A stretch of 64,000 bases of DNA from Collybiopsis luxurians FD-317 M1 (GCA_000827265.1 KN834822.1:129653-193652); one strand, 5' to 3'; counted from the stretch's first letter, positions 22,080 to 35,293 are shown. Numbers and translations are program-made. The notes: generated by a model from the sequence alone, not told the origin.

Positions 22080-25000
22080 TTCTCTCCATCACTGAGATGT
22101 CTGGGGAACCTGCGAAACATTTTGTAAGTGAACAAGAAAGACGGCGTCAAGAACAAGAATGCCAAAGAGCAGCGAGAGCCACAAGGTTCCAGAGAAGAGA
22201 GGAGTGATGTGGAGCTTCTACACTGGATGACCGCTCAGTTTCATCAGCACCTGCGAGAGGTGCCATACCCTCAAGAACGGGGGAAATTTTGGAACATAAT
22301 GATAGAAACCCATTTGACCTGGAAAATCCTGTTGAACATGAGTCTCCTCATGTTCTGGGACACCTGGTCTTGACACCATATATTTTGAGTTGCTCCCAGT
22401 GAGGTCAGCCATATCATATGGCAGCGAGAGCTGACTCGAGGCTAGCCATGAGGCCAACACAAAGTGCCCCAATAACACCCGAGAAAGGAAGGGAACAAGA
22501 AACAATTCATTTATCGGAATTAACTCATTCCCCGGAAGATCCTTGAGGCTTTAATGTGGGAGTCAGCTCGACATGCCCCTTCCACACACCAACTCATCCT
22601 GAGAACGAGGATTATTATGAAGATATTGGCATATCCCCAATGACACGATATACATCTATAGGAGCGAGACACAAGGTCATCTCCCCATTAGAACATATCA
22701 GATGTCCACTTCCTCTCACACCAAGAGAAGGAGAATCTAAATTTGCATTGCAACAATCAGAACGAGAGACAAGTTGGGGGTTATACTCGTTGGGGCCACT
22801 CTCATTAAGGGGCCCACGGTCTCCATTCAATTTAAAACAGTCTACTCCGATAGTAGAAAGCGACGCTATACAGGCTCAGGGATTGTTGAGCCCAATCCCC
22901 GATATAGGTAGAAGAACTGTCTCGTCGCTGGAGCAAAGCAGTCCGTTACCTGCTCCTCCAATGACAGAAGAATTCATGAAGGAGACACAGAATTGGAACC
23001 ACGAGAGTTCCTTAATGTCCCCTCCCTATCAGAATGTTCGTGTCATACTGTCAACAGAATTAACATATCAATTGGTTGATTTACTTTAAATCAATCAATG
23101 CACACGTTTCGAATTAATAAAGGCAATGCAATATTATATTCGAATTATTAATGGTCGAGACCCAGAAATGAAGGACAATTTCTGGGTACTAGCTGCCTAT
23201 TTTCAGAAATGTCTAATGCAATGACCTTCCCAGCTACCTAATGGAATAAATAATGAAATATTCCAGTTGAAAGAAGTATATGAGGGAGCCCTATGGCTAT
23301 CACAGCTGATTATGGATCCCAAATGAATGGAAATGGTGAACGAGGCCACCATGAGGTGTCTCGAGTCAATACAAAAATCTCGAATCGATTTTCCACTCAA
23401 TACAATAGTGGATAACAAAGAGAGAAAAACGCTGAACTCTCCTACATTATCACTATTAGATAAAGTGGAACAAGGACAGTCCGCGAGAGCAGACAACCTT
23501 ATTGGGGGTTACAGTTATACCAGTCAATTTCGGGACCAGCAGAAAATAGCTCAGGTGGCAAAGGAGTATTGTAGATCTATGGGAAATACTACTACTCCAA
23601 GTTATGAGGATCTGGAAGAGTCGAGGCAACTCCCACCCACTGAACTAGACTGCAGGCTGCTAATAGTACCCGAAGAAAGGGGTGAACACCAGGTGAGAAC
23701 AGCTGACAGGGTTTGGGAACTCAAACCCTCCTCAGGAAAGTCTCGAAAGGAGGAGAATGAATTCTTTTCAGAAAGAACTGCGAGACATTTGGCATTGCAA
23801 AATGCCAGCGACACGCTGATGAGTGCGATAAATCCTCAAGACAAGGATATTCACCTAGCGAAGCAGTACAAGGAGAGAATCCATGGAGATGTGGGAGGCT
23901 CATGGGTACTAAGAGCCCAGATGGAATCAGCGACAGATGAGCCAGAAGTTGCTATGACCACAGGGGATCTTCATACAAGTCTCGAAACCCAAACCAAGCA
24001 GGAGATTTTCTCTCCCAGAGCAGAACATTTGCAAGCTGGAAGCTCAAAAGTACATATTGGAGGTGAAATTCCTCTCAATGCAGCTCTACAATTGGAAAGA
24101 TGGGCTGCCTGAGACAAGTATGCTGTATCGACGACTCGTTTTGCTAATGAATCTCACCCTGTGGGTCAATATCCTGAACAAACAGTGACAGAGCCCAATT
24201 TGGGATGCTCATTATGGCCGAATCACTTGGGATTCAGGACTGACAGTCTGACATATCATAGAAGAGAAACACCCAAAACTTTCCATGAGAATAATCAGTT
24301 GGAAGGACCGGGTTGGAATGCAAGGGGTTTGGTGAATTCCCCAAATACCACCAGACCTGGAATTCCTTTCTCATCTTGATATTCAGATCCTGGAAACACG
24401 GCCCGAGTTGGTGAACAGCAAAACCAATGGGAGACGTCGGGACCAGGTCAGGTAAAATGGTGGAATATGGCATATGCCCCACCCTCAGGGGAAAGGAACA
24501 AATTCGAGAATGAAGGATTTAACTTCGTGAGAAGTTGAGATGACTGGGATCTCTCATTTTCCGAAGACCAGCTTCGCCCTTCAGCTCTCAAGACTCATCA
24601 CCCAATGCCCCCACTAGAGAAAAAGGAATTCACCCCCCTACGAAACGTAAAGGGTAGAGGGAAAGTGGTTAATCCTTTCGCTAGGGAATTGAGTCGCCAG
24701 ACTTCCGAACCACCGAGAATCACAGAAGTCCCCCCTCAACAGCCTGCAGTTCAACAAACAGTGCATGTCCCACCACCAGTAGTTGTGGAAACCATTCCGC
24801 AGGCTGCAGGATTCACTCCACCTGTATTTACAGCTGCTCCTAGGCAATACATCCATCTGACTGGCAGAAATTTTGACTCAATACCTGCAATTCCACATAG
24901 AACACCAGGACAAGTAACGAATGATTATCACCCTATCGTCTCGACGTGTCAGGAATCTGTGAGAGTTCCAGCTGAACAATATTGGAGATCGGGGACTCGA

Positions 25001-26530
25001 GAATATAGACCCTATGTAGCGGAGCCGATATATGACTACTCGAATCGTGCCAGTACCTACAGAGGGTACAGGGTAGCAGGAGCTCCAGGAGGAGCTCCAG
25101 GAGGACCCCCATATGGAGGAGTCACGCAGACAGGAGGAATTAGTGATGGAAATTTGGAAAGAGAAAGAGGTAGTAGAAATGGCAGTTTTAGAGGGGGATC
25201 TGGAGGTGGTGGACCAGGGGGACCAGGGGGACCAGGAGGACCAGGTAGCCCAGGAGGACCACCCAACGATCCTGACGATTGGGGTTCAAATCACGACGCA
25301 TATTGGCACCCGGCAAATGGATGGGTAGCTGTACGAGGCCCCAGAGGCGAGAGAGGAGAACTGGGTCCTGCAGGACAAGATGCGAGTCAGATTCTGGAAT
25401 TCGATCAGCAAAAAGATTGATTAAATAAGGAAGCAAAACTCAATGTCAAAAAACCTGACCCTTTTGACAGTTCTGATAGGTGGAAATGGGAACCTTTCCT
25501 CTCGCAAGTCCATCGCACTTTCATGGCCAAACCTACTATCTACGAGAACAACTCAGATAAAATTGGTTTTGCTGTCTCGTATCTGACAGGGGCAGCAGCT
25601 ACTCACTACAATAATTTGCTGAAACAGGAAGAGGCTGGGATCCCCATCCCTGCTCTCCATACTTGGATTGATTTTGTCACAGAATTCACATTGTATTTCA
25701 GATTATTCGATCCTGCATGAGACGCACAGGTGAAACTGGCCTGGATCAAACAGATGGACAATGAATCATTTGCGACATTTATTATTCAATTCCAGGAATA
25801 TGCATTCAAGATGGGATACAATGACACGGCATTAGTAGCAATGCTCTGAGGGGCGGTAACAAGGAGTCTCAACATGACAGTAGCGGCTCAAACTCATCCC
25901 CCTCAGAATTATCCACAATGGGTACAGCAATTCCAGGAGTTGGACAATTCGATTCATGCAACCAATGCAGCTCATTCTCATGGAGGAAATTCTGGTTTCG
26001 GGACATATAATCCTATGGCCCCATTGAGTCCTCAAAACTCTAACCCGCAACAAGGATCCAATAGTAATAACCCCCAACAGGCAGGGGATCAACAAGGTAG
26101 GAATCAAGATAATTGGACCACTTAACAAAGAGGAGCTGCAGCTTGGGACAGTAATGTAAATTCGGACAATATTAGTGGTATGGTATATGGACAATCTGAA
26201 GACTTTGCGAGCACCTCGAGTCAGAATGGAAATAGTGGAGAAAGCTTAGAAAATCAGGGAGGAAACAATGGAGTCTCAAAAAACCCAGGAGACGAAGAAT
26301 TCCAATGGGCAATTTGAGCTGCCAGGACCCCTGAGCAAGTCGAGGAGTTCCATTGACATCGTAAACTGGGACTCTGCTATAATTGTGGTGGATCAGATCA
26401 TATTGGTAAAGATTGCAAGAATAGGGAGAATTGGGACCCTCCAAAAAATGGAACTTCAAGTATAAACAATCAATGAAGTGACCAGTTGAGGGCTGCAACC
26501 TTTACTCTAGAAGGGGACCCGCCTAACGAC
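22080..26530 (+). pseudogene. gag: Gag region with collagen-like linker and zinc knuckle
   Basis: Open stretches separated by stops form one degenerate Gag coding region. From 22130 to 24110 it is hydrophilic with no clear domain. At 24605-25420 it becomes Pro-rich and then a Gly-Gly-Pro collagen-like repeat (25190-25265). The Gag capsid-like domain follows from about 25440 (KPDPFDSSDRWKWEPFL, TYLTGAA-like region, FATFIIQFQEYAFKMGY), with TGA codons where Arg is expected. A CCHC zinc knuckle lies at about 26370-26430 (CYNCGGSDHIGKDC). Gag coats the element RNA. The long N-terminal part is unusual, and its boundaries are uncertain. Confidence 0.7.
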
Positions 26531-27035
26531 GAGATTTGGAATGTCGAGATAGAAAACGACTCAGGAAAAGTGGAGGGGATTCCAGAGACACACTGAGAGC
26601 AGCCTGGAATCCAAAAAACCCTGCTCAAGCAGTCTGTCATGGGGCAGTAATAGAAAAAACATCCCCAGCTCGTCTCTTGTCTTGCTCTAACAACTCATTT
26701 CTCATCTCAACATGTTTCCCTTTCTCTGATTCCAAAAATCTAAGCTATAATACTCTTATTGATTCAGGCATGACTCGTTCTTTTATCAATAAAAACCTTG
26801 CAGAAAAATTCCCAAAGAATATCTCCAATTTAAATACTCCAATTCCACTTGAATTATTCGATGGTCAACCAACTTTGGTAGGGGATATAACAAAAATCTT
26901 TAAAGATACTATCAGCTTCGCCGACGGTTCAATTCAAACAGTCAAATTCCTAATAACCCAACTACACCCAACAGCTCCTATCGTGTTAGGCTTACCATGG
27001 CTCAAAGGATTCAATCCTGAAATAAATTGGAAGGA

Positions 27036-27882
27036 TTTGACTTTGACATTCCAAGGAAGAGAATGAATTTCAGCTTCACTGGTTGATTCGTTCACTGGTA
27101 CATGGAACTTGAATACTAGCGAGATGCAGGATACCTCAGTCCCTGACTCGAAACACAAATCAGCTTATAAAGAACAAGAAAATGTGGATGTAGACTCGTC
27201 GGTTTTGGAATTCAATGAATGGTTGCTTTATACAAATTGGGTTCATGATTACGACAAGGATCTCGAAAAATGGAAAAATAAATATAATATAGGGGACAAT
27301 GGAAGTGGATACTCCGAGAAAGCATTGAAAGCTTGGGCAGAAAGGATTGACGAAAGAAGTTCGAAACTGCCAGCATACAAGCAGAAATGGAGGTGGATAT
27401 ATAAACAAGTTGGAAAATTGCATCAGGATTCTATTCCACAAGGCCTGCTGACAAGGGTATTAAATATCTCAAAAACCTCTGCACTCTAACAACGGAGAAA
27501 ATGTACGAAACAAGGGATGAAGATAGGAAAACCCGAAAAGGTCGAAAGGAGAATGGGTCCAAACCTCCCAGGCAAGGCAGTAAGTCTCATCAGTGCAGCT
27601 GCAATGGACACTATAATATGAGATGGGATGCCTGCCTATTTCCTGCATATCACCACAGTCTTGAATCAAGTGAATAATGATGATACCACTAATACAGAAA
27701 AATCTGCAATTCATGAGTCGATTTGAGGAAATAGGGAAGCTACAGAAAAACTTCCGACAGAAGCAGAGACTGGAGAATCTCAAAAAGACAAAGAAGAGAT
27801 ACTCAAACATGTTCCCGAGAAGTATCGAGACTTCTTGGATGTGTTCTCCCCAGGAGAAGCGAAGGTCTTACCTCCACACCGT
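27036..27882 (+). repeat. left copy of 847-bp duplicated pol segment at gap
   Basis: This segment, ending exactly at the N run, is repeated at 27903-28749 with the same length and a few percent differences, mostly transitions. See the gap entry. Confidence 0.95.
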
Positions 27883-27902
27883 NNNNNNNNNNNNNNNNNN
27901 NN
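27883..27902. other. assembly gap (20 N)
   Basis: Twenty undetermined bases. The 847 bp before and after are near-identical and collinear, so the left contig ends, and the right contig begins, in the same sequence. This fits an unmerged overlap or two haplotypes better than a biological tandem repeat. Confidence 0.95.
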
Positions 27903-28749
27903 TTTGACTTTGACATTCCAAGGAAGAGAACGAATTTCAGCTTCACTAGTTGATCGTTCACTGGTACATGGAACTTGAATACTAGCGAGACACAGGATAC
28001 CTCAGTCCCTAGACTTGAAACATGAATCAGCTTATAAAGAACAAGAAAATGTGGATGTAGACTTGTCGGTTTTGGAATTCAATGAATGGTTGCTTTATAT
28101 GAATTGGGCTCATGATTACGACAAGGATCTTGAAAAATGGAAAAATAAATACAATATAGGGGACAATGGAAGTGGATACTCTGAGAAAGCATTGAAAGCT
28201 TGGGCAGAAAGGATTGACAAAAGAAGTTCGAAACTGCCAGCATACAAGCAGAAATGGAGGTGGATATATAAACGAGTCAGAAAATTGCATCAGGATTCTA
28301 TTCCACAAGGCCTGCCAACAAGGGTATTAAATATCTCAAAAACCTCTGCACTCCAACAACAGAGAAAATGTACGAAATGAGGGATGAAGATAGGAAAACC
28401 CGAAAAGGTCGAAAGGAGAATGGGTCCAAACCTCCCAGGCAAGGCAGTAAGTCTCATCAGTGCAGCTGCAATGGACACTATAATATGAGATGGGATGCCT
28501 GCCTATTTCCTGCATATCACCACAGTCTTGAATCAAGTGAATAATGATGATACCACTAATACAGAAAAATCTGCAATTCATGAGTCGATTTGAGGAAATA
28601 GGGAAGCTACAGAAAAACTTCCGACAGAAGCAGAGACTGGAGAATCTCAAAAAGACAAAGAAGAGATACTCAAACATGTTCCCGAGAAGTATCGAGACTT
28701 CTTGGATGTGTTCTCCCCAGGAGAAGCGAAGGTCTTACCTCCACACCGT
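27903..28749 (+). repeat. right copy of 847-bp duplicated pol segment at gap
   Basis: Starts directly after the N run at the position equivalent to 27036 and runs on into reverse transcriptase without a break at 28750. Confidence 0.95.
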
Positions 28750-31721
28750 CCGTACGATTTAAAAATCAAGATGGAAGGAGACTCAGCCCCTCCCTTTGGG
28801 AAACTCTATAACATGTTGGAAATGGAGCTAAAAGCCCTAAAAGACTATATCAATGATATGCTAGGGAAAGGGTTTATTAGAGCCTCCAACTCACCTGCTG
28901 GGGCTCCAGTTCTATTTGTAAAAAAGAAGGATGGAAGCCCAAGGCTTTGTGTTGACTATTGGGCCTTAAATTGAATCACAAGGAAGAATAGGTATCCCTT
29001 ACCCCTTATAGGCCCACTTGTCAACCAACTATGAAAGGCAAAATATTTTACAAAACTCGATTTGAGAGCAGGATATAACAATGTCCGAATAGTGGAAGGC
29101 CACAAGTGGAAAACAGCGTTTCGTATGCAATACGGATCCTACGAAATGTTGGTCATGCCTTTCAGGTTAACAAATGCCCCTTCGGCTTTCCTATTTTTTA
29201 TGAACGACATTTTCCATGATTTACTGGATGTATGCATGGTTATTTACTTGGACAACATTCTCATTTATTTGGATGACAAAAAAACCCATGAGGAACAAGT
29301 CCGAAAGGTACTACAAAGGCTACAAGACAACCACCTACATGCGAAACCAGAAAAATGCAGTTTTGATACTGACACAGTTGAATATTTGGGGGTAATAATA
29401 AATCCCAATGGGGTGTTGATGGATCAGTCCAAAGTCAAAGCCATAACATCTTGGCCGGTTCCACGGAATATAAAAGAACTGCAGTCATTCTTGGGTTTTG
29501 CAAATTTCTATCGCAGATTTATTGACAACTATAGCGGCATAACGAAAGCCCTAATGTCACTACTGTGAAAGGATGCCATTTGGCATTGGGACAAGTTGTG
29601 TCAAAGGTGTTTCGATTTATTAAAAGATGCCTTTACACATGCCCCAGTGCTATGACATTTCGACCCAGAACTTCCGATTATTCTGGAATGTGATGTGTCG
29701 GATTGGGCAATAGCGGGAATATTGTCTCAGCTGGAACCGAAAACTGGAGAAATACATCCAATTGCTTTTCATACTAGGTCCATGATACCAGTGGAAATAA
29801 ATTACAATATTTACGACAAGGAGCTACTGGCTATTGTGGAATGTTTTAAAGTTTGGAGAGCCTATTGTGACGGTTCGAGATTCCAAATCCAAGTTTATTC
29901 TGATCACAATAACCTGCAGTGGTTTACGACTACCAAACAGCTGTCGGCGAGACAAGCGAGGTGGTCAGAAGCCTTATCAGGATTCGACTTCCGAATCAAC
30001 TATAGACCCAGAACTTTGGGAGCAAAACCAGATGCTTTGATGAGACGAGCAGATGTATACCCAAAGAAAGGAATTGATAGGGACTCTGCTAGAGCAGGAA
30101 GAGAGCAAATATTGATTCCTCCAGAACAACTCAATGCAGCATTGCTTTTGAATGAGGATTTGTTATTAGAATGGATTCGAAAGGCAGAACAAGACAAATT
30201 CATGCGAGACACCATAAAGCAGATTTGAGAAGGGAAGATTAAAAATGTGGTATTCAAAAATGGGTTACTTAAATGACAAGGTCATATATATGTCCCTAAC
30301 GACACAAACCTTTGACGAGACGTACTATCTGCCTATCACGATCACGCACTCAGAGGACATCCAGGTGAGAAGAAAACAAAAAAGATACTCAATCAGTTGT
30401 TCTTTTGGAAAGGAAGCAGCAAGGACGTACATCACTACGTACAAAGCTGCCATACTTGTATAAGATCCAAGGCTAGAAGAACTCTCCGATATGGGAATCT
30501 GAAACCTCTACCCATTGGGCAAAGACCCTGGAGCTCAATTTTGATGGACCATATAGTTCAACTCGCGAAAGCAGGAAAGGAACAATTTGACGCAATCCTA
30601 GTAGTAGTAGATCGGCTCACGAAACAAGCCATCTATATTCCCTGTCACACAACAGACACTGCAAAGGATTTCGCAAGACTATTCCTCGAAAATGTATTCT
30701 CAAAACATGGGCTACCAGTGGATATTGTCTCGGATCAGGGAAGCTTGTTCATCTCCCAGTTTTGGAAGGAATTGTGTAAGATACTTGGTATCGAGTCTCA
30801 TCTCTCGACAGCATATCACCCTCAAATGGATGGGCAGACAGAGAGAACTAATCAAAGCCTCGAAGGATACCTAAGAATCTATATGTCTTATGACCAAGAT
30901 GACTGGGATGCCTTATTACCTATCGCAGAATTTGTATACAACAACACTCCCCATTCAACTACAGGATTAACACCCTTCTTTGCAAATAAAGGATACCATC
31001 TGAAACTTTCAATTAACCTATCAAAGGTGAACGACTCAGAAGCAAACCAGTATGCTACTGAATTAAAAGAAATATACAAATATTTGAAACAACAAATATA
31101 CAAAGCGAACGAGGCAGCAGCGAATCAGTTCAATCGCCACCATGCCGGAAATCCCAATTGGAAAAAGGGCAACCAAGTCTGGCTGGACATGGGTAACATC
31201 CGAACAAGAAGACCTACCAAGAAATTGGATCACAAGTGGACAGGACCCTATACGATACTCGATAAAATAGGATCTCATGCGTATCGACTTGAGTTACCGG
31301 GGGACCTACAACAAATCCACAATGTATTCCATGTCGATAGACTAAAACCCCACCACACAGATCCTTTCCAGCGAGTCGTATTGCCACCTCCACCAATCTT
31401 CATTAAAGGAGAACCGGAATATGAAGTCGAGTCAATAAAAGACAGTTGTCCAATGGGAGAAATGGACAGAGGAATCCAGTACTTGATCAAATGGAAAGGG
31501 TATGACGAGGAGTCCTGGATTCCCTGGAAAGGTATGGTAGGAAGTATTGATTTAATTTGCGAGTGGGAGAAAGCACATCCGAGGAAATGAAAGTTACCTC
31601 TTGAGCTCCTCAAAGAACTTGAAAGCCTAGCCCTGTGAGACGAGGAGGAAAGGGAGTTGAGACAAGCAGCTGAAGCTGTCATTTAATCGGGAGAAATGAC
31701 TCTCAAAATTGAAACCTCAAC

Positions 31722-31737
31722 CTTAAAGGGGGGGTAA
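31722..31737 (+). promoter_or_regulatory. internal polypurine tract-like sequence
   Basis: AAAGGGGGGGTAAAAG lies about 135 bp after the pol stop, where a Ty3/gypsy polypurine tract (plus-strand primer site) normally sits next to the 3' LTR. It shares GGGGGGGTAA with the tract at 35294-35306. Between the two lies the antisense gene module. Confidence 0.55.
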
Positions 31738-31892
31738 AAGCAATACTTCAAGTTTTCATTTCCAATTTCTCGACACGTTTCTCTCTATTATTATCAAAAA
31801 TCATAACAAATTCATAATTCCATTTCAGGGAAATAAAGCATACAGTGGGCATAGATTGGGATATACAGGTACAGAAGGTTGGAACAGAAGGA

Positions 31893-32836
31893 CTAATCAA
31901 AGGACGACTCAATTAATTCATCATGTTCGGCTCGAACGTCAAAAGGGATTCCAAATACTTCCTCCAGTTCCCGGGCATATAAATCCTCAACACGCTCGAT
32001 CTCCATCTGTTCCCGTATATCCTGCAGGGTCAGAGCCATATGGAGGCTGGGATCTGCCAATTCATCTTCATTCTTTTTGACCAATGAATAGGTCAAAGGA
32101 TCCTCCCCGGTGCGAACAAAGTAGGCATTAGGGTGACCAGACAAAAAGATCACTACAGGAGATGTATTGTGAGTCTCGATGAGAGTACTGGGAAGGGAAG
32201 TGGTATTGAGAGAAGGAACAAAATTGGATAGGGAATCGGGAGTGGAGTCACTCTTTGTCTCGAAAGCAAAGGAGTCAGAGGAAGGACCACCCCATACATC
32301 CATAGGGGCAACAGTGCTAGTAGTCACTGGTTCCAAGGACAGATCTCCAATATTCAAGAGACGACAAAGCTCCTTGTAAACGCCGTGAAATCGAGATAAT
32401 TCAACTCCATGCCCCTGGGCCAAAGCTTCAGCAGCAAGTTGGAGGTTGTGGGACTTGATGAGAGAGTCTTGCAACTCCTTAATAACCCGATCTTGCTCCT
32501 TAATGGTCACTTCAGCAGTTTCATGAAGATATCTGATTTCCTGGGCGTCTCACTAGGAAGGATCAGTGAGCCATGGAAACCCTACAACAAGTTGAAAAGA
32601 CATACAGATGACTCGAGCATCTTCTCTTCAAATTCCTGCATGGTTCGACTCAAGAGTTCTCGCAACTCATGAATCTCATCGGATTGACCCTCGACAACCC
32701 TCTGCAGTTGCCCAAACTCACAACGAGCTTGGTTCACAAGGATGTCCTGATCAGATACGACTTGAGAAATACTCTCAGCAGCATCAGTGAGATGATCTAG
32801 GAACAAAGCAGAGTCAAAGGGAGAAGGGGAAGCCAT
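31893..32836 (-). pseudogene. antisense gene B inside retrotransposon (coiled coil)
   Basis: Exon 1 is 32836-32606 and begins MASPSPFDSALFLDHLTDAA; the intron has GTATGT and CTAG ends; exon 2 is 32552-31893. Together they make 297 codons with phase kept. The only interruption is TGA as the first codon of exon 2, where CGA is likely. Heptad-like charged helices (VVEGQSDEIHELRELLSRTM, then IKEQDRVIKELQDSLIKSH) predict a coiled coil for the first 130 residues. The second half is acidic and Ser/Thr-rich and ends ...HDELIESSFD. I do not recognise a family. It lies downstream of gene A in the same antisense direction, between pol and the 3' LTR. Possibly captured host sequence or an element-specific accessory protein. 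Confidence 0.6.
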
Positions 32837-33145
32837 GACAAGGGAGGATCTTGAAATGAGGATAGGGAAATAGTCTCGAAAAGTGCCCTTTTATTGAAAC
32901 AAGGATGCCCGATATGAGCCTAAATAGGGACAAAACGTGCAACCACATGCATACACCTCATGGAAAATTTTGAATACTTCGATTCTCAGGAGATCTCTTA
33001 TTTTGAACCCGGGGCAATTTCTTATTCACACAAAGGAGGGGCCCAAAAAAGAAAGAAAGGATTTAATTCGGAAGGAAGTACAAAAAGAAGAATTTCGGAA
33101 TAGGAGGGAGCTATCTAGATACAAGAAGTTTACAAGCCAAAAGTC

Positions 33146-35109
33146 CTACAAACTACTAGAAGAAGGTTTTGAAGGCAAGGCAGCAGCAAACTGCCCTCGA
33201 ACTGACTCAAAAAGCTGCCAAAGCTGGGCAAGTTCTTCATCTCGCGACTTCGACTCTTCTGCTGCGACTCGACAGGCCTCTTCACTGGCAGCCAATTTCT
33301 TCTTCAAACTCTTGATCTTGCTCTTTTGCCCCTCCAACGCCTCTCTCAATTGCTGAATCTCCTACAAAAAATTCCATTAAATCCTAAGTCAGTCGAACAA
33401 GGAGGAAGAAACTCACTGATGACAGAACATCACCCTTGAAATGCCTCACGAAGGATTTCAGACAAGTTAGCTCCTCGTCCTTCTCCTCCAACTGACCGTC
33501 CCGTGAAGACACCTGTTCTTGCAAATGGAGATTCTTGGTCTCCAAACGATCTGACTTCCGCAACAAAGCTTGATACTCCCAATAGGCTCAGAGGAGCTCA
33601 TCTTGCTGAGCATCAATGATATTGGCGGAGGATAAATTGATCATCGAGAGAGACTCGACAAACTGGGTTAACCTGGAATTCAAGAAAGGGGTGGGAGGTT
33701 TGGAAGAGGGATGTTTCTATGAAGGGGATGCAGAAACAATTAGTGATACAATGAAAGGCCGGAAATGAAGGAGTTACTCACCATTTGCTCCTCAAGATCA
33801 TTAAAAATGCCTTGAACCAATCCATCCGCCAAAGCCCAGAGATCTTGCTCCATCATTACCTTACCGCAACCGGACAACAGCTCAGCAACTCGCATAACGA
33901 TGCGTTCAATCGCAGTGCGAATCACTAGAAACGGAGTTAGTTAAGATGACTGTACAAGTAAAAAAAAAACAACACTCAAAAAGAAAAACTTACTGTCATC
34001 TCGAGATGGGATAGTACCGTCGGAAGGAACTGGTTTGACGAGAGGTTCAAAAAACCAAGTTTTCAAACCGGAAACCTCACAATAAGATCGCCTATCGTTG
34101 ACTTTCCATACGACTGCAGGCTTCGTCGGAGTGGGAGCAGGCGCTGCAGGAACAAGAGCAGAGGTGGAAGGGACCTCCTCTGGGTAGTCCAATTCCATGG
34201 ATTCCATAGCGTCAGGAGCCTCCATCTTGACATCAATATCTACGGGGTCACGAACGACCTCCTTTCCTTTGTGAGACGGAGCTGGAATGACTTGCTCGCA
34301 ACTCGGCTCCCCTAGAAGCTCCCTCTCTTGCCGAAGGAGCTGACTCTTGCAAAAGGCAGTCGAAGAGACAACTAGAATGATGATGAGCACTTATCCTATC
34401 ACGATACACTGGACTTACCTGCTTTTCTTTTGCCTTCTGGAACCTTTGGTCTATCCGATGACAATCCTAACTCCTCAGGATGACTACCATAGTAAGGAAC
34501 ATTTCGTAACCCCATTGTTAAAGCAGTCCATTCCTCATCCCGAATAGTAAATAATCCCTGACTTGAGACAAAACGATATGCAATGATGAGGGGGAGTTTG
34601 GCAAGGATATGGAATTGAAGGAGTCAAAAGACACTCTTGAAGGAACAGAACTTCTTGCTAGAAGGATAGTTCACTTTGCAAGTGGCACAGGACAAGGAAT
34701 TGGGGTGAAGGGAGCAAGTGGATTGAAGGTTATGCGATGCGCAGTATTCGCAAGATGGGTAATGTCTGAAAATGTCCTTCCACTCATCAGCAGCTACCCT
34801 ATCCAAGACCTCGGAACTCGAATTGGCGAGATATGCATCTTCGTAGATGGGCTGGAGACCGGTAGGAAGGATAGAGGGAATGCGATCTGTAATAGAAATC
34901 GAGGGATAGCTGAGACGTGTACTGCACTCAAAGGCCACACATCGCATCTTCTTGGCTGCTGGGGGAGCAGAGGGAAGAGCATTGGAAAATGGAACCATGG
35001 ATGCCGATTGAAGGGACTGCAAAATTTTGATAATCAGTCGGGGTTGTGACCCTCCTGAAGTACTTGATGACACGATAGGCTGGTCGGAAAATGCTTGAGA
35101 AGACAACAT
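33146..35109 (-). pseudogene. antisense gene A inside retrotransposon (Cys-rich plus coiled coil)
   Basis: Five exons by my model: 35109-34419, 34371-33994, 33924-33782, 33716-33417 and 33361-33146. All have GT and AG ends and matching phases, totalling 1728 nt (575 aa). Only two in-frame stops occur, both TGA where CGA fits (34624-34626 and near 33586). The N-terminal part has a Cys cluster (CEYCASHNLQSTC, then CATC and KKFCSF) like zinc-binding motifs common in Agaricomycete proteins. The middle is Pro/acidic (EEVPSTSALVPAAPAP). The C-terminal 170 residues are a coiled coil (LETKNLHLQEQVSSRDGQ, SKIKSLKKKLAASEEA). The frame is open upstream into the LTR, so transcription could start in the 3' LTR antisense promoter. 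Function unknown. Confidence 0.65.
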
Positions 35110-35293
35110 AGTGGTAAGAGGAAAAGAAGAAATTGACTCAAAAACCCAGAGTGCCAGCTTTATAAGGGCTTCGGACTTAGAGTTTTCGATTGAAATTCGG
35201 CAGCCGGCACATTGAAAACTCAATCTGATGGCATGGCAGTCACAACACTGTGTCGCATCAAAAGCTACGCATCCTTTTGAGGGCTCAAGGCCC

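Larger units (their letters stand above)
26600..31590 (+). pseudogene. pol: Pol: protease, RT, RNase H, integrase, chromodomain
   Basis: Domains in order. Aspartic protease, with LIDSGMTRSFI at about 26755 and IVLGLPWL. A linker, duplicated around the N gap. Reverse transcriptase, 28760-29560, with [23 protein letters not shown] and YLDN in place of the YxDD catalytic motif. RNase H, 29690-30050 (LECDVSDWAIAG, DKELLAIVE). Integrase zinc-binding HHCC, about 30330-30465, and catalytic core, 30530-30900 (DRLTKQAIYIPC, SDQGSLF, E in QTERTNQSLEGY). C-terminal chromodomain, 31420-31585 (YLIKWKGYDEESW). At least six stops fall at expected Arg positions (for example 28972, 29031, 29566, 29655, 30226). 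Non-functional. Confidence 0.9.

Noticed and set aside
25057..25266. Pro-rich minus-strand frame and collagen-like protein as independent genes
   Set aside because: They are shadows of, or part of, the Gly-Pro repeat in the retroelement Gag linker.
27036..28749. Biological tandem repeat of 847 bp within pol
   Set aside because: The copies are separated by a run of N and are equal in length and collinear, which fits an unmerged contig overlap better.
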